From an uncultured Lachnoclostridium sp. (GTDB lineage Bacteria; Bacillota; Clostridia; Lachnospirales; Lachnospiraceae), in NCBI GenBank assembly GCA_946415315.1, contig CAMKRZ010000011.1, forward strand, positions 1-64,000: 64,000 nt of DNA, written 5' to 3'. Position 1 is the first letter of the stretch; each line of letters opens with the position of its first letter. A model generated the notes under the pieces. It was not told where the DNA came from, searched no databases, and saw only the letters and a program-made list of their open reading frames with translations. The position numbers and the translations under genes were made by a program. This document shows positions 18,471 through 27,502 of this stretch, one piece after another.

Positions 18471-18518
18471 ATAGTTTCCTCTCTGCAATATTCTGCATCT
18501 CGTATCGATGCTCGTTTG

Positions 18519-19811
18519 CTATGTATCCGGGTTATCTAACAGTTTTTCTGCAAATACGATCCCATCGTCCGAATACTGATCTGCATCCATCCATTCACCT
18601 TTTATGTCATGAGAAAGGCCGCTTTCGTCCGTATATTGACAAACCGTGCAGGTTTTATCTCTGAACTTCTCTTTTCGAAGTGACACCTTCTGTATCGTTT
18701 CTTTAAGGTTCAATTCTTTCTGGAATTGTGAAATCTCATCAATTCTGTTATTCGAAAGCAATATCGCTAATGCTTGAACTTTGGTTAATGGATTCGTTTT
18801 CTCGTAAGTGGCAGCGTCATCAACGACGCCATACCAGTGTTCGCTATGATAAAACATATCCTTGTCATAGCGATACCATATTTTCTCACCAACCGAAGCA
18901 GACCCCAGGAAACAAACATGACTACTTACCCCGTTATCACCATTAGCATCCCCGGAAGAGCAATTTCGGGTTTCCCCGACATCGCTATTTACATCTTCGA
19001 AAGAACAAGCCTGATTTTCTCCGTTCTCGATAATACCTGCTGCTTCGGGATTCAGTCTCCGTATCATCTCCAAAGCCGGTTTTCCCGGATAACAGTGATA
19101 TACCTTAACCGCAAAAGCGGAATCTTGCGCCATCCATTCCAACAGTCCTTTTTTTCGCAACGCTGTCTCCCATTCCTGAATTGCTTTCTCTGTCTGCTTA
19201 GCCTGTCTTTTGGTTTCCACTTTTTTAGGCCCCCGAATTGTAATCAGACAACCCGTGACATGGAAGCAAACAAAGGTTAAAGTCGCGAAAAATAAAACAA
19301 AGAATAACGCTCCTATCAAACTCTCTGTGTTATATATGGAGAATACACCTAGACCCGCAAACCCGATAGCCGCATACCCAAATACCAGTACACCGGCAAT
19401 CCGATTTGGTCTATCCACATTCCGAAAATCGAAACTTCGAAGTGGAAGTTTTTCATTGACGCTCTCAAAAAAGCCGGGGTGTTCTATTATTTCATCAAGG
19501 CCGCACATTTCTTCAGCCTCATGCAATAATTGCTCCCGTCTCGCATTGAGAATCTCCTTTTCCCTTTTCTTTTTCTCCGATTCCCCTATTTCTGCTTTTT
19601 TCTTCTCTTCAGGAATCTCCGGCGGAACTTCGTCAAAACTGTCTATTAGTTTTCGAATAATTTCATGATAGTCAGTTGAAGCGGTCTCCGCAGACATTTG
19701 TTCCATTTCTCCCGGCTCATCCTCAACCCACTCTGCCCCCGGTGCACTGAATCGATAATACATTCCATGTATTTCACCGGCATTTTTAATATGAAATGAA
19801 GTTTTTGCCAT
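18519..19811 (-). CDS. Unrecognised two-helix membrane protein between def and fmt
   Basis: I do not recognise this family. The start is set at MAKTSFHIKN (19811), which has GAGAAGG eight bases upstream, giving about 430 residues. Visible parts are an acidic N-terminal region, a charged Glu/Lys-rich segment that may form a coiled coil (about 65-105), two adjacent membrane helices (about 145-195, from RIAGVLVFGYAAIGF to TGCLITI), a basic segment after them and a long soluble C-terminal part. An Asn/Asp/Gly-rich stretch lies near the middle of that part. It is visibly more AT-rich than its neighbours. It interrupts the usually adjacent def-fmt pair, which suggests insertion by transfer. Its function is unknown. 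Confidence 0.7.
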   Translation of the reverse strand: MAKTSFHIKNAGEIHGMYYRFSAPGAEWVEDEPGEMEQMSAETASTDYHEIIRKLIDSFDEVPPEIPEEKKKAEIGESEKKKREKEILNARREQLLHEAEEMCGLDEIIEHPGFFESVNEKLPLRSFDFRNVDRPNRIAGVLVFGYAAIGFAGLGVFSIYNTESLIGALFFVLFFATLTFVCFHVTGCLITIRGPKKVETKRQAKQTEKAIQEWETALRKKGLLEWMAQDSAFAVKVYHCYPGKPALEMIRRLNPEAAGIIENGENQACSFEDVNSDVGETRNCSSGDANGDNGVSSHVCFLGSASVGEKIWYRYDKDMFYHSEHWYGVVDDAATYEKTNPLTKVQALAILLSNNRIDEISQFQKELNLKETIQKVSLRKEKFRDKTCTVCQYTDESGLSHDIKGEWMDADQYSDDGIVFAEKLLDNPDT

Positions 19812-19868
19812 AACCGTTACCTTCTCCATGAAGCAAGCCCGCACAGCGTTGAGATGCTCTCGGGACTC

Positions 19869-20408
19869 TTACTTCTTCACGCTTCCGTCCTTCTCCACGG
19901 GTGCCTCGTCGGTCTCTTCCTCCTCAGACTCCTTCTGCAACTCGGAGTTGTCGTACAACCGCCCTTCCACCTTCTCAACATACAGATGTCCGTCGAGATG
20001 GTCCAGTTCATGGCAGACAGCGCGCGCAAGGAAGCCCTCCGCCTCGATCTCGCACTCATTTCCCTCGAGATCGGTAAATGTCGCCGTCACGCGCTCAGGG
20101 CGTGTTACCTGGCCGCTCTTGCCGGGGACGCTTAAGCATCCCTCCCAGCCGGTCTGGCTTCCGTCACTCGCCGTGATGGCGGGATTGATCATAACAAGCG
20201 GATCATCGCGCTCCTCTGAGATGTCAATTACAACGATGCGCTTTAAAATGCCGACCTGCGGTCCCGCGAGTCCGACGCCCTCCGCATCGTACATCGTCTC
20301 CAGCATATCCGCCGCGAGTTCCCGGATCCGCGGCGTGATCTCATGGATCTCCTTTGCCCTCTTTGTGAGGATTTCCTCTCCCTGTTTGCGAATATTTCGT
20401 AAAGCCAT
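19869..20408 (-). CDS. def: Peptide deformylase
   Basis: 179 residues from the ATG at 20408 (MALRNIRKQG), supported by AGGAGG nine bases upstream; longer starts would overlap priA. The three deformylase motifs are GVGLAGPQVGI, EGCLSVPG and CHELDHLDG, which carry the metal ligands (Cys, two His) and the catalytic Glu. The third motif reads HELDH, a normal form. It removes the formyl group from nascent proteins. There is an acidic C-terminal extension of about 20 residues. It follows priA by 25 bases. Confidence 0.97.
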   Translation of the reverse strand: MALRNIRKQGEEILTKRAKEIHEITPRIRELAADMLETMYDAEGVGLAGPQVGILKRIVVIDISEERDDPLVMINPAITASDGSQTGWEGCLSVPGKSGQVTRPERVTATFTDLEGNECEIEAEGFLARAVCHELDHLDGHLYVEKVEGRLYDNSELQKESEEEETDEAPVEKDGSVKK

Positions 20409-20433
20409 GACCTCTCTCCTCCTGAAAATAATG

Positions 20434-22632
20434 TTAATCCATATCAAACGTCAGTCCGACGCCTCCGCGCGCCTCGTGCATCCACTGCTCCGCTGCGTCC
20501 TTCACCGCGATCAGCAGCTCGATATCCCTGCATTTTACGTAGATCGCGCGGAAAAACATATCATTTTTCTTATGCATCTGCGGCAGCGCCGGCCCGATGA
20601 CCACGGCTCCCGCATTCTCCGCAACCTCGCGCGTCTTCGCCGCAAGCTCGCCCATCGCCTTCTCGAGCGTGTCCTCCCTGCGGTGCCCGCCGACGATCGT
20701 CAGCATGTGCCGCACGGGCGGGTATCCGAAGGACTGGCGATACCGGATCTCGGTGTCGTAAAATGAGCGGTAATCCGACGCAGCAGCCGCCGTGATCGCG
20801 TAATGATCCGGCCGGTAGGTCTGGATGATGACCTCGCCCGGGATCCTGTCCCGCCCGGCTCTGCCAGCCGCCTGCGCCAGCAGGTCAAATGTGCGCTCCG
20901 CGCAGGAGTACTCCGCGACTCCGAGCGACAGGTCAGCGGCAAGCGCGCCGACCAGCGTAACCTTCGGAAAATCATGCCCTTTGACGATCATTTGCGTACC
21001 GATCAGGATATCTCCCTTGCCCTCCGCAAACTCCGAAAGGATTGCCTCGTAATCATCCGCCGCCTTCGTCGTGTCTGCGTCCATGCGCAGCACGCGCGCC
21101 TTCGGAAACTCCTTCTCGACAAGCTCCTCGATCTTCTGCGTCCCGCTCTTACCGAAAGGCAGGAAATACTCGGAACCGCACTCAGGGCATGTCTTCTGAT
21201 ACGGCACGCGGTGTCCGCAGTAATGACACCGCAACGTCCCGTCGTTATGGTACGTGAGGGAAATGTCGCAGTGCGGGCACTGCGCGATATAGCCGCAGCT
21301 TCGGCAGGATACAAACCCCGCATAGCCGCGACGGTTCAAAAACAGCATCACCTGCTCATGCTTCGCGAGGCGATCCTCGATCGCCGCGCGCAATCGCCGG
21401 CTGATGACCGAAAAATTCTTCGCCTTGAGTTCCTCTCGAAGATCGACGATCTCCGACTTCGGGAGGACCGCTCCGTCTTTTGCCCGCTTCGACAGCGTAA
21501 GAAGTTGATATTCTCCCTTCTCACAGCGGTAAAATGTCTCAAGTGACGGCGTGGCGGAACCAAGGACAACCGTTGCACCGCACATGTGCGCTCGCTCCAC
21601 AGCGACATCCACCGCATGGTAGCGCGGCGTAAGCTCGCTTCGGTACGAAGTCTCATGCTCCTCATCCACAATGATCAGCCCGAGATCCGGAAACGGCGTG
21701 AACAGAGCGGAACGCGGTCCGATCATGATGGAGATACGGCCTTCCTTCGCACGTTCCCGCATGCGGTAACGCTCTCCGGCAGGCATTTTCGAATGAACAA
21801 AAGCAACGCGGTCACCGAAGCAACGGTAGAACCGAAGCACGGTCTGGTACGTGAGCGCGATCTCCGGGATCAGCACGATCACCTGCCTGCCTTCCGCAAG
21901 CGTACGCTCGATGACGCTCAGATAAACTTCTGTCTTGCCGCTGCCGGTGATGCCGTGCAGAACAAAGACGCCGCCCGTTCCGAGGCTTTTCGCGATCGTG
22001 TCCGCGGCAGCCTGCTGCTCATCGTTGAGCGTGACCGTTAACCCGGCGCCGGGCTCATTCACCGTTTCATCCAGCTCCGCAACCGTCAGGATTCCCTCGT
22101 CCTGCGCCTTTGTAAGAGCTGCCTTGGTGATCTTCAGTTTGCCTGTCACCAGCTCGTACGGGATCTCCTCCGTCTCCAGCAGCGCCCCGTAAAGCCTTGC
22201 CTTCGCGGTCTCTCTTCGCGAAACGGACTCCAGCATTTCCGCCAGTCTGTCCTTCGACATGACACGGCGAACCTTGCGCTTCGGCACGGACGCGATCTTC
22301 TGCCGCGACGGGATGACCGTCCGCAGGGCGTCATACAGCGACCCGCCGTATCGACGCTTGATCCGGTACGCGAGCGCAACCAGCGAGTCCTCGATGGAGA
22401 GATCCCGCTTTGGAATATCCGCGATCGGTTTGATCTTCTCGAGCGCGATCTTCGGCTCGTCCGAGAGTCCCACGATGTAGCCCTTCCGCAGGGTGTTCCC
22501 ACCTCCGAACGGCACCAGCACCGGGGAACCGACCTCCGCGCGCTCCCGCAGTTCCGCAGGCACCTCGTACTGGAACGAACGGTCCAGTGTCGGCGCCGAA
22601 ATATCTATGATAATGTCCGCAAATGCAGCCAT
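20434..22632 (-). CDS. priA: Primosomal replication restart helicase PriA
   Basis: 732 residues. The N-terminal 3'-DNA-end-binding domain is followed by a superfamily 2 helicase core with GITGSGKTEVYL (Walker A) and DEEHETSY. The zinc-binding cluster (CRSCGYIAQCPHCDISL, then CHYCGH and CPECG) lies in the middle. C-terminal helicase motifs include QAAGRAGR. PriA reloads the replisome at stalled forks. RBS AGTAGG lies five bases before the ATG. It heads the run of translation genes. Confidence 0.96.
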   Translation of the reverse strand: MAAFADIIIDISAPTLDRSFQYEVPAELRERAEVGSPVLVPFGGGNTLRKGYIVGLSDEPKIALEKIKPIADIPKRDLSIEDSLVALAYRIKRRYGGSLYDALRTVIPSRQKIASVPKRKVRRVMSKDRLAEMLESVSRRETAKARLYGALLETEEIPYELVTGKLKITKAALTKAQDEGILTVAELDETVNEPGAGLTVTLNDEQQAAADTIAKSLGTGGVFVLHGITGSGKTEVYLSVIERTLAEGRQVIVLIPEIALTYQTVLRFYRCFGDRVAFVHSKMPAGERYRMRERAKEGRISIMIGPRSALFTPFPDLGLIIVDEEHETSYRSELTPRYHAVDVAVERAHMCGATVVLGSATPSLETFYRCEKGEYQLLTLSKRAKDGAVLPKSEIVDLREELKAKNFSVISRRLRAAIEDRLAKHEQVMLFLNRRGYAGFVSCRSCGYIAQCPHCDISLTYHNDGTLRCHYCGHRVPYQKTCPECGSEYFLPFGKSGTQKIEELVEKEFPKARVLRMDADTTKAADDYEAILSEFAEGKGDILIGTQMIVKGHDFPKVTLVGALAADLSLGVAEYSCAERTFDLLAQAAGRAGRDRIPGEVIIQTYRPDHYAITAAAASDYRSFYDTEIRYRQSFGYPPVRHMLTIVGGHRREDTLEKAMGELAAKTREVAENAGAVVIGPALPQMHKKNDMFFRAIYVKCRDIELLIAVKDAAEQWMHEARGGVGLTFDMD

Positions 22633-22704
22633 AACAACCTACTTTCCGGTGACGGTTTCGTTCCCCCTGTTTTCCGAAGCAGTCACTGTATTCAGCCGAC
22701 TTTC

Positions 22705-24159
22705 CTACATTTTCCGAAGTCGCATAGCCCCGGCAACCTCGTCCAGTTTCATTCCACGCGAGCCTTTGAGAAGCACGGCATCGCCCTCCTGCAGCATCGG
22801 AAGCAGCAGGTCGCGTCCCTCCTCTCTCGTTTTCGCCCGGAAAATGCTCATGTTCCGCCCGAGTTCCGCAGCTCGCTTCTCCGCCTCATCAGCCATCGCC
22901 TCCGAAAGCTCACCGACCGTGATCAGCACGTCAACCGTTCTCTCCGCGGCATCGCGTCCGACTCTGCGGTGGCCTGCCTCCGCATGGTCACCCATCTCGA
23001 ACATGTCTGCCAGCATTGCAATGTGGCGCTTCGCACTCACGGCACACAGCACATCGAGGCCGCTCCGCATGGAATCCGGGCTGGCATTGTACGTATCGTC
23101 GATGAGAATAATGCCGCCGGGCAGGTTTTCCCGACCTCCTCGCATCGACATCGGTTTGTACGTGGCAAGCGCCTCCGCTGCCTGCTCCGCCTTTGCTCCC
23201 ATCGTCTCCGCCACAGCGATCGCAAGCGTCGCGTTGGACACGTTGTGGTGACCTGACACCGGCAGCGTGACCATCAGCGTCGCTTCCGGTCCCTCGTAGA
23301 CAAACTCCGCCGCCATCTCGGTCAAAACCTCATCGCGGTAGCGGTAACGGCACCACGTTTCCGCACCGTACGCAACAACTTTGAGTGTCCGAAAACGCTC
23401 TCTCGTCTCAGGGTACATCAGGATCCCGTCCGTCCCCGCGTAATCGGGGCAGTCCGGGCACAATACGCGAAGCAACGGGTCGTCGCCGTTGACAAACAGC
23501 GTCCCGCCCTCGCTCAGATGGTTCACGATCGAAAGTTTCTCCCTGCGGATCCCCTCCTGTGAACCGAGGTTTCCGATGTGCGACAGACCGATGTTGGTGA
23601 TCGCCGCGTAGTCCGGTTTTGAAACCGCAGCAATCCGCCCCATCTCTCCGGGCAGGCTCATGCCCATCTCAATGACCGCGCAGTCCGTGTCATCCGAAAG
23701 TTCCGCCATCATCAGCGGTACGCCGAGCTGCCCATTGTGGTTGCCGCTCGTCTTGAGCACGTTTCCAAGAGGCGATAAAGCAAGAGCTGTCAGTTCCTTC
23801 GTCGTCGTCTTACCGACACTTCCGGTGACGGCGATCATCGGAACTGATGCGTATTTTCCGCGCCAGTATGCGCCGAGTCGCTGCCACGCCTCCCGCGCGT
23901 CAGCAACCGCGAGGTACGTCATATCTTCCGTGCCCGGCACGATCTCGCCGCGCTCCGTCGTCGTCACACGCGCCCCATGCGCGTACGCGTCCGCGATAAA
24001 GTCATGCGCATCGACGCGCTCTCCCTTCATCGGCACGAACATCGTGTCCTCATTGCCCTCTTTCGAGGAAAATGTCCACGCGCTCACCGTCCGCTCCGGG
24101 TCGCCGCACAAAAGCGCAGCTCCCATGCCCTTTGCAATTTCGCTTACCGTGTATCTCAT
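22705..24159 (-). CDS. murF: UDP-MurNAc-tripeptide--D-Ala-D-Ala ligase MurF
   Basis: 484 residues. The Mur ligase architecture has an N-terminal UDP-substrate domain, a central ATPase domain with TGSVGKTTTKEL and a C-terminal domain with DDTYNASPDSM. It adds D-Ala-D-Ala to the UDP-MurNAc-tripeptide in the cytoplasm. RBS AAAGGA lies ten bases before the ATG. It lies 100 bases downstream of murE on the same strand. Its last codons overlap one copy of the CATTTTCCG motif (22708-22716). Confidence 0.95.
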   Translation of the reverse strand: MRYTVSEIAKGMGAALLCGDPERTVSAWTFSSKEGNEDTMFVPMKGERVDAHDFIADAYAHGARVTTTERGEIVPGTEDMTYLAVADAREAWQRLGAYWRGKYASVPMIAVTGSVGKTTTKELTALALSPLGNVLKTSGNHNGQLGVPLMMAELSDDTDCAVIEMGMSLPGEMGRIAAVSKPDYAAITNIGLSHIGNLGSQEGIRREKLSIVNHLSEGGTLFVNGDDPLLRVLCPDCPDYAGTDGILMYPETRERFRTLKVVAYGAETWCRYRYRDEVLTEMAAEFVYEGPEATLMVTLPVSGHHNVSNATLAIAVAETMGAKAEQAAEALATYKPMSMRGGRENLPGGIILIDDTYNASPDSMRSGLDVLCAVSAKRHIAMLADMFEMGDHAEAGHRRVGRDAAERTVDVLITVGELSEAMADEAEKRAAELGRNMSIFRAKTREEGRDLLLPMLQEGDAVLLKGSRGMKLDEVAGAMRLRKM

Positions 24160-24259
24160 TCAGGTCCATTCCTTTGATCTATCGTTCATCGTTCGACTGC
24201 GGGATCTCCCCAGCGTCACTGTCCCCGAAGCCATCCATGTTCCGGATTCAAAACCTTCG

Positions 24260-25738
24260 TCACAGCCCCAGTTTTGCGGCTTCCTCGAGGATCATCTGCC
24301 GGTCGTCCATCGGGTATTTGACGCCTCGGATCTCCTGGTAGTCCTCGTGGCCCTTGCCCGCGATGACGACACAGTCGCCGTCCTCCGCATGGGACAGCAC
24401 GTACGCGATCGCCTCCCTGCGGTCCGGCACCGTCACATAGGCGCCGTTCGCGCGCTTCACGCCGACAAGGATGTCCGCGATGATGTCGTCAGGCTCCTCA
24501 AAGCGCGGATTGTCCGAGGTCACAACGGTCAGATCCGCGAGGCGGGATGACCACTCTCCCATGTCGTAGCGCCTGTCCTTCGCGCGATTTCCGCCGCAGC
24601 CGAACATGCACACGAGCCTCTTCGGCTGATACTCGCGAAGCGTCGTCAAAAGGCTTCGCAGCGACATGCCGTTATGAGCATAATCAAGGAGCACGATGAA
24701 GCGGTCCGACACCGGCACGCTCTCCACACGGCCGCGCACGCGAACCTCGCGGAGCGCCTTAAGCATCGCCTCCTGCGGCAATCCCATCTCACACCCGAGG
24801 GCAACCGCCGCCAGCGAATTGTACATGGTAAACCGGCCCGGGATCTCCGTCTCAACCGCAAGATCAGCGCGTCCCACCACGCGGTACGCAACGCCCTTGC
24901 GGCCGGGCTCGTTCAGAAGCCTCGTGTCCGCCATGCGGTAATCACACCCTTCCGAAGCGCCGAACGTCACAACCTCACAGGTGCAGCCGTCCTTCATCTC
25001 CGGAAAATGCTGATCGTCCGCGTTGAAGATGCCTTTCTTACACATCGAAAACAACTTTTTCTTACAGTCGCGGTAATCCTCAAATGTCGGATGCTCATCC
25101 CCGCCGATGTGATCCGGCTCGAGGTTGGTAAACATTCCGAAATCATAATCGATACCGTAGACGCGGTCCATCTTGAGTCCCTGCGATGAGACCTCCATCA
25201 CGACCGCTTTAAGACCCGCCTCGACCATCTCCGCCATGTACTGCTGCACAAGGAGAGACTCCGGCGTCGAATGTGTCGCTGAGATGCGCTCCTTCCCCGT
25301 GAGGATTTCCACCGTTCCGATGAGACCGCACGGAATTCCCGCGTCGTTGAGCATGTGGTAGATCATGTAGGAGGTCGTCGTTTTTCCCTTGGTACCGGTG
25401 ATGCCGATCGTTGTGAGCGATCTCGACGGATGGCCGAACCAGGCAGCGCCGAGCAGTGCCAGCGCCTTGCGGTCATCCTCCACCTTCACTGCGGTTATCC
25501 CTTCCGGCACCGCAATATCACTGCGCGTCACAACAACGGCTGCAGCCCCGTTTTCCGCTGCCTGCGGAATGTATGTATGCCCGTCCACCTTCGTGCCGGC
25601 GATGCACACAAACACCTCACCGCCACGGATTTTGCGCGTGTCAAATGCAACCCCGCTCACCTCAATGTCCTCGCTCCCCTGCAGGATTGTATGCGGGATT
25701 TCCGCGAGGAGTTCGCGAAGTGTTTTCGTCATGACCAT
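24260..25738 (-). CDS. murE: UDP-MurNAc-tripeptide synthetase MurE (meso-DAP type)
   Basis: 492 residues. The ATP-binding motif is GTKGKTTTSYM and the substrate motif is SDNPRFEEPDDII. DNPR is the motif of MurE enzymes that add meso-diaminopimelate, so I infer DAP-type peptidoglycan. RBS GGAGG lies five bases before the ATG at 25738. The upstream intergenic region holds element B and a hairpin, so this is probably the first gene of a murE-murF-priA run. Confidence 0.95.
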   Translation of the reverse strand: MVMTKTLRELLAEIPHTILQGSEDIEVSGVAFDTRKIRGGEVFVCIAGTKVDGHTYIPQAAENGAAAVVVTRSDIAVPEGITAVKVEDDRKALALLGAAWFGHPSRSLTTIGITGTKGKTTTSYMIYHMLNDAGIPCGLIGTVEILTGKERISATHSTPESLLVQQYMAEMVEAGLKAVVMEVSSQGLKMDRVYGIDYDFGMFTNLEPDHIGGDEHPTFEDYRDCKKKLFSMCKKGIFNADDQHFPEMKDGCTCEVVTFGASEGCDYRMADTRLLNEPGRKGVAYRVVGRADLAVETEIPGRFTMYNSLAAVALGCEMGLPQEAMLKALREVRVRGRVESVPVSDRFIVLLDYAHNGMSLRSLLTTLREYQPKRLVCMFGCGGNRAKDRRYDMGEWSSRLADLTVVTSDNPRFEEPDDIIADILVGVKRANGAYVTVPDRREAIAYVLSHAEDGDCVVIAGKGHEDYQEIRGVKYPMDDRQMILEEAAKLGL

Positions 25739-25781
25739 GTAAGCCTCCGTTCAGCCGCATCACGGCTTATAATTGGCAAAT

Positions 25782-25806
25782 CCCACAACACCCGGTGCTG
25801 TGGGAT
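25782..25806 (-). terminator. GC-rich hairpin before murE
   Basis: TCCCACAACA (25782-25791) pairs with TGCTGTGGGA (25797-25806), ten positions including one G-T pair. On the minus strand TTTGCCAATT follows. It lies between element B and the murE start and may be a weak terminator or leader hairpin. I see no coding sequence in 25739-25940. Confidence 0.45.
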
Positions 25807-25821
25807 GCGTAACTTCTCGGC

Positions 25822-25940
25822 GGAACTCCCCCCTCATTCGCAAAAAAACGATCCGGAATAATAACAAAGAAATCGTTTTTTTGCTCATGATGGGCGGTGA
25901 CTGTCTGTTTCCGATGGGAGTTCCGGATATTTACTCTTTG
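25822..25940 (-). repeat. Structured 3' element B after glgA (terminator-like)
   Basis: Homologue of element A. The outer stem is CGGAACTCCC (25822-25831)/GGGAGTTCCG (25917-25926). The inner stem is GCAAAAAAACGAT (25841-25853)/ATCGTTTTTTTGC (25873-25885). The shared blocks CTCATG, GGCGGTGACTGT and ATTTACTCTT are in the same order, and the element directly adjoins the glgA stop. Against copy A the outer stem differs at two pairs and the inner stem at one pair, all compensated. Confidence 0.7.
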
Positions 25941-27377
25941 TCACATGTATCGGTACAGATCCTCGTACTGCTTCGCGGAGTTCGTCCACGAGAAATCCAT
26001 CGCCATGCCGCGGTCGACGATCTTGTTCCACTCGCGGCGGTGATCGTAGTACACGCTCTTCGCGTAGCGGATCGTACCGAGCATCTCATGCGCATTGTAG
26101 TTGCAGAAACCGAAGCCGGTTCCACGGTTCTCGTACTGGTTGTACGGCTCCACCGTGTCGCGAAGGCCGCCGGTCTCTCGCACGATCGGCACAGTACCGT
26201 AGCGAAGCGCCATCAGCTGCGACAGGCCGCAGGGCTCGAACAGGGACGGCATCAGGAACGCGTCGCACGCCGCGTAGATGCGGTGCGAGCGCTCGTTGTT
26301 GTAGTAGATGCTCGCCGAGACACGGTTCTTGTACTTCCACTCATAGTGGCGGAAGAGATTCTCGTACTTCGGATCACCCGTGCCGAGAATGACGAACTGC
26401 GTGTCCTCCGCGCAGATCTCCTCGATGACGTAATCGATCAGGTCGAAGCCCTTCTGATCTGTAAGACGTGACACAACGCCCATCATGAAGATCTTCTCGT
26501 TGATGTCGAGACCGAGCTCCTGCTGAAGCGCACGCTTGTTCTTGCTCTTCTCCTTGCGGAACGTGATCGCGTCGTAATTGTTGTAAATGAGCGGATCCGT
26601 CGCCGGATCGTACTCCTTGTAATCGATACCGTTGACAATACCCGTGAGGCTGTTGCTGCGCGCGTTGAGAAGTCCGTCAAGGCCCTCGCCGTAGAACTGC
26701 GTCTTGATCTCATTTGCGTAGGAATTGCTCACCGTCGTAATGCGGTCGGCATACACGAGACCGCCCTTTAAGTAGTTCGCGTCACCGTACGCCTCCAGCT
26801 TATCCGGCGCAAAATAATACTCGGACAGACCGGTGATGTCCATCACCGCCTTCTTGTCCCAGATTCCCTGGAACTTCAGATTGTGGATCGTCATGATCGT
26901 CTTGATGCCGCGGAAGAACTCATTGTCCTGGAACGCGTCATGAAGCATGACCGGGATCAGACCGGTCTGCCAGTCATGGCAGTGGATGATGTCCGGGCGG
27001 AAATCAAGCGTCGGCAGCACCGAGAGCACCGCCTTGCAGAAGAATGCGAATTTCTCGATGTCCTCGTGAATGTAGCCGTAAGGATGATTGCCCGCAAAAT
27101 AAAACTCATTGTCGACGAAGTAGAACGTGACACCCTCATAGTCGAGTTTGAACAGGCCAACGTACTGACTTCTCCATGCAAGATTCACGGTGAAGTTCGT
27201 GATAAACTGCATCTGATCCTTGTATTTCTGCGGGATTGCCATGTACTTCGGCAGGATCACACGCACGTCGAACTCGTCTTTGTTGATGTACTTCGGCAGG
27301 GAACCGACAACATCTGCCAGACCTCCTGTCTTGATGAACGGAACACATTCCGAAGCCGCAAACAGTATCTTTTTCAT
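25941..27377 (-). CDS. glgA: Glycogen synthase (ADP-glucose type)
   Basis: 478 residues from the ATG at 27377 (MKKILFAASE), with GTGAGG five bases upstream. GT5 family features are visible: the ADP-glucose-binding KTGGLADVVGSLP (from residue 16), HCHDWQTGLIPV, IHNLKFQG, and C-terminal SLFEPCGLSQLMALRYGTVP with the conserved Glu pair region and ETGGLRDTV. It extends alpha-1,4-glucan chains from ADP-glucose for storage. No other glg genes are in the window. The stop is followed at once by element B. Confidence 0.96.
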   Translation of the reverse strand: MKKILFAASECVPFIKTGGLADVVGSLPKYINKDEFDVRVILPKYMAIPQKYKDQMQFITNFTVNLAWRSQYVGLFKLDYEGVTFYFVDNEFYFAGNHPYGYIHEDIEKFAFFCKAVLSVLPTLDFRPDIIHCHDWQTGLIPVMLHDAFQDNEFFRGIKTIMTIHNLKFQGIWDKKAVMDITGLSEYYFAPDKLEAYGDANYLKGGLVYADRITTVSNSYANEIKTQFYGEGLDGLLNARSNSLTGIVNGIDYKEYDPATDPLIYNNYDAITFRKEKSKNKRALQQELGLDINEKIFMMGVVSRLTDQKGFDLIDYVIEEICAEDTQFVILGTGDPKYENLFRHYEWKYKNRVSASIYYNNERSHRIYAACDAFLMPSLFEPCGLSQLMALRYGTVPIVRETGGLRDTVEPYNQYENRGTGFGFCNYNAHEMLGTIRYAKSVYYDHRREWNKIVDRGMAMDFSWTNSAKQYEDLYRYM

Positions 27378-27502
27378 AGTAACCTCACCCGGCGCACGCA
27401 CCGCGGCGCCTGAAAATGTTTTCTTGCCTTATATCAGGGAAACGTTCGGTGGAATCGCGTTTCCTGCGCTGCACAACCTTATGATTGCCTTGGATCGCCG
27501 GC

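Noticed and set aside
27437-27465. GGAAACG/CGTTTCC hairpin after recN
   Set aside because: Seven-base stem with no T-tract; too weak to call.
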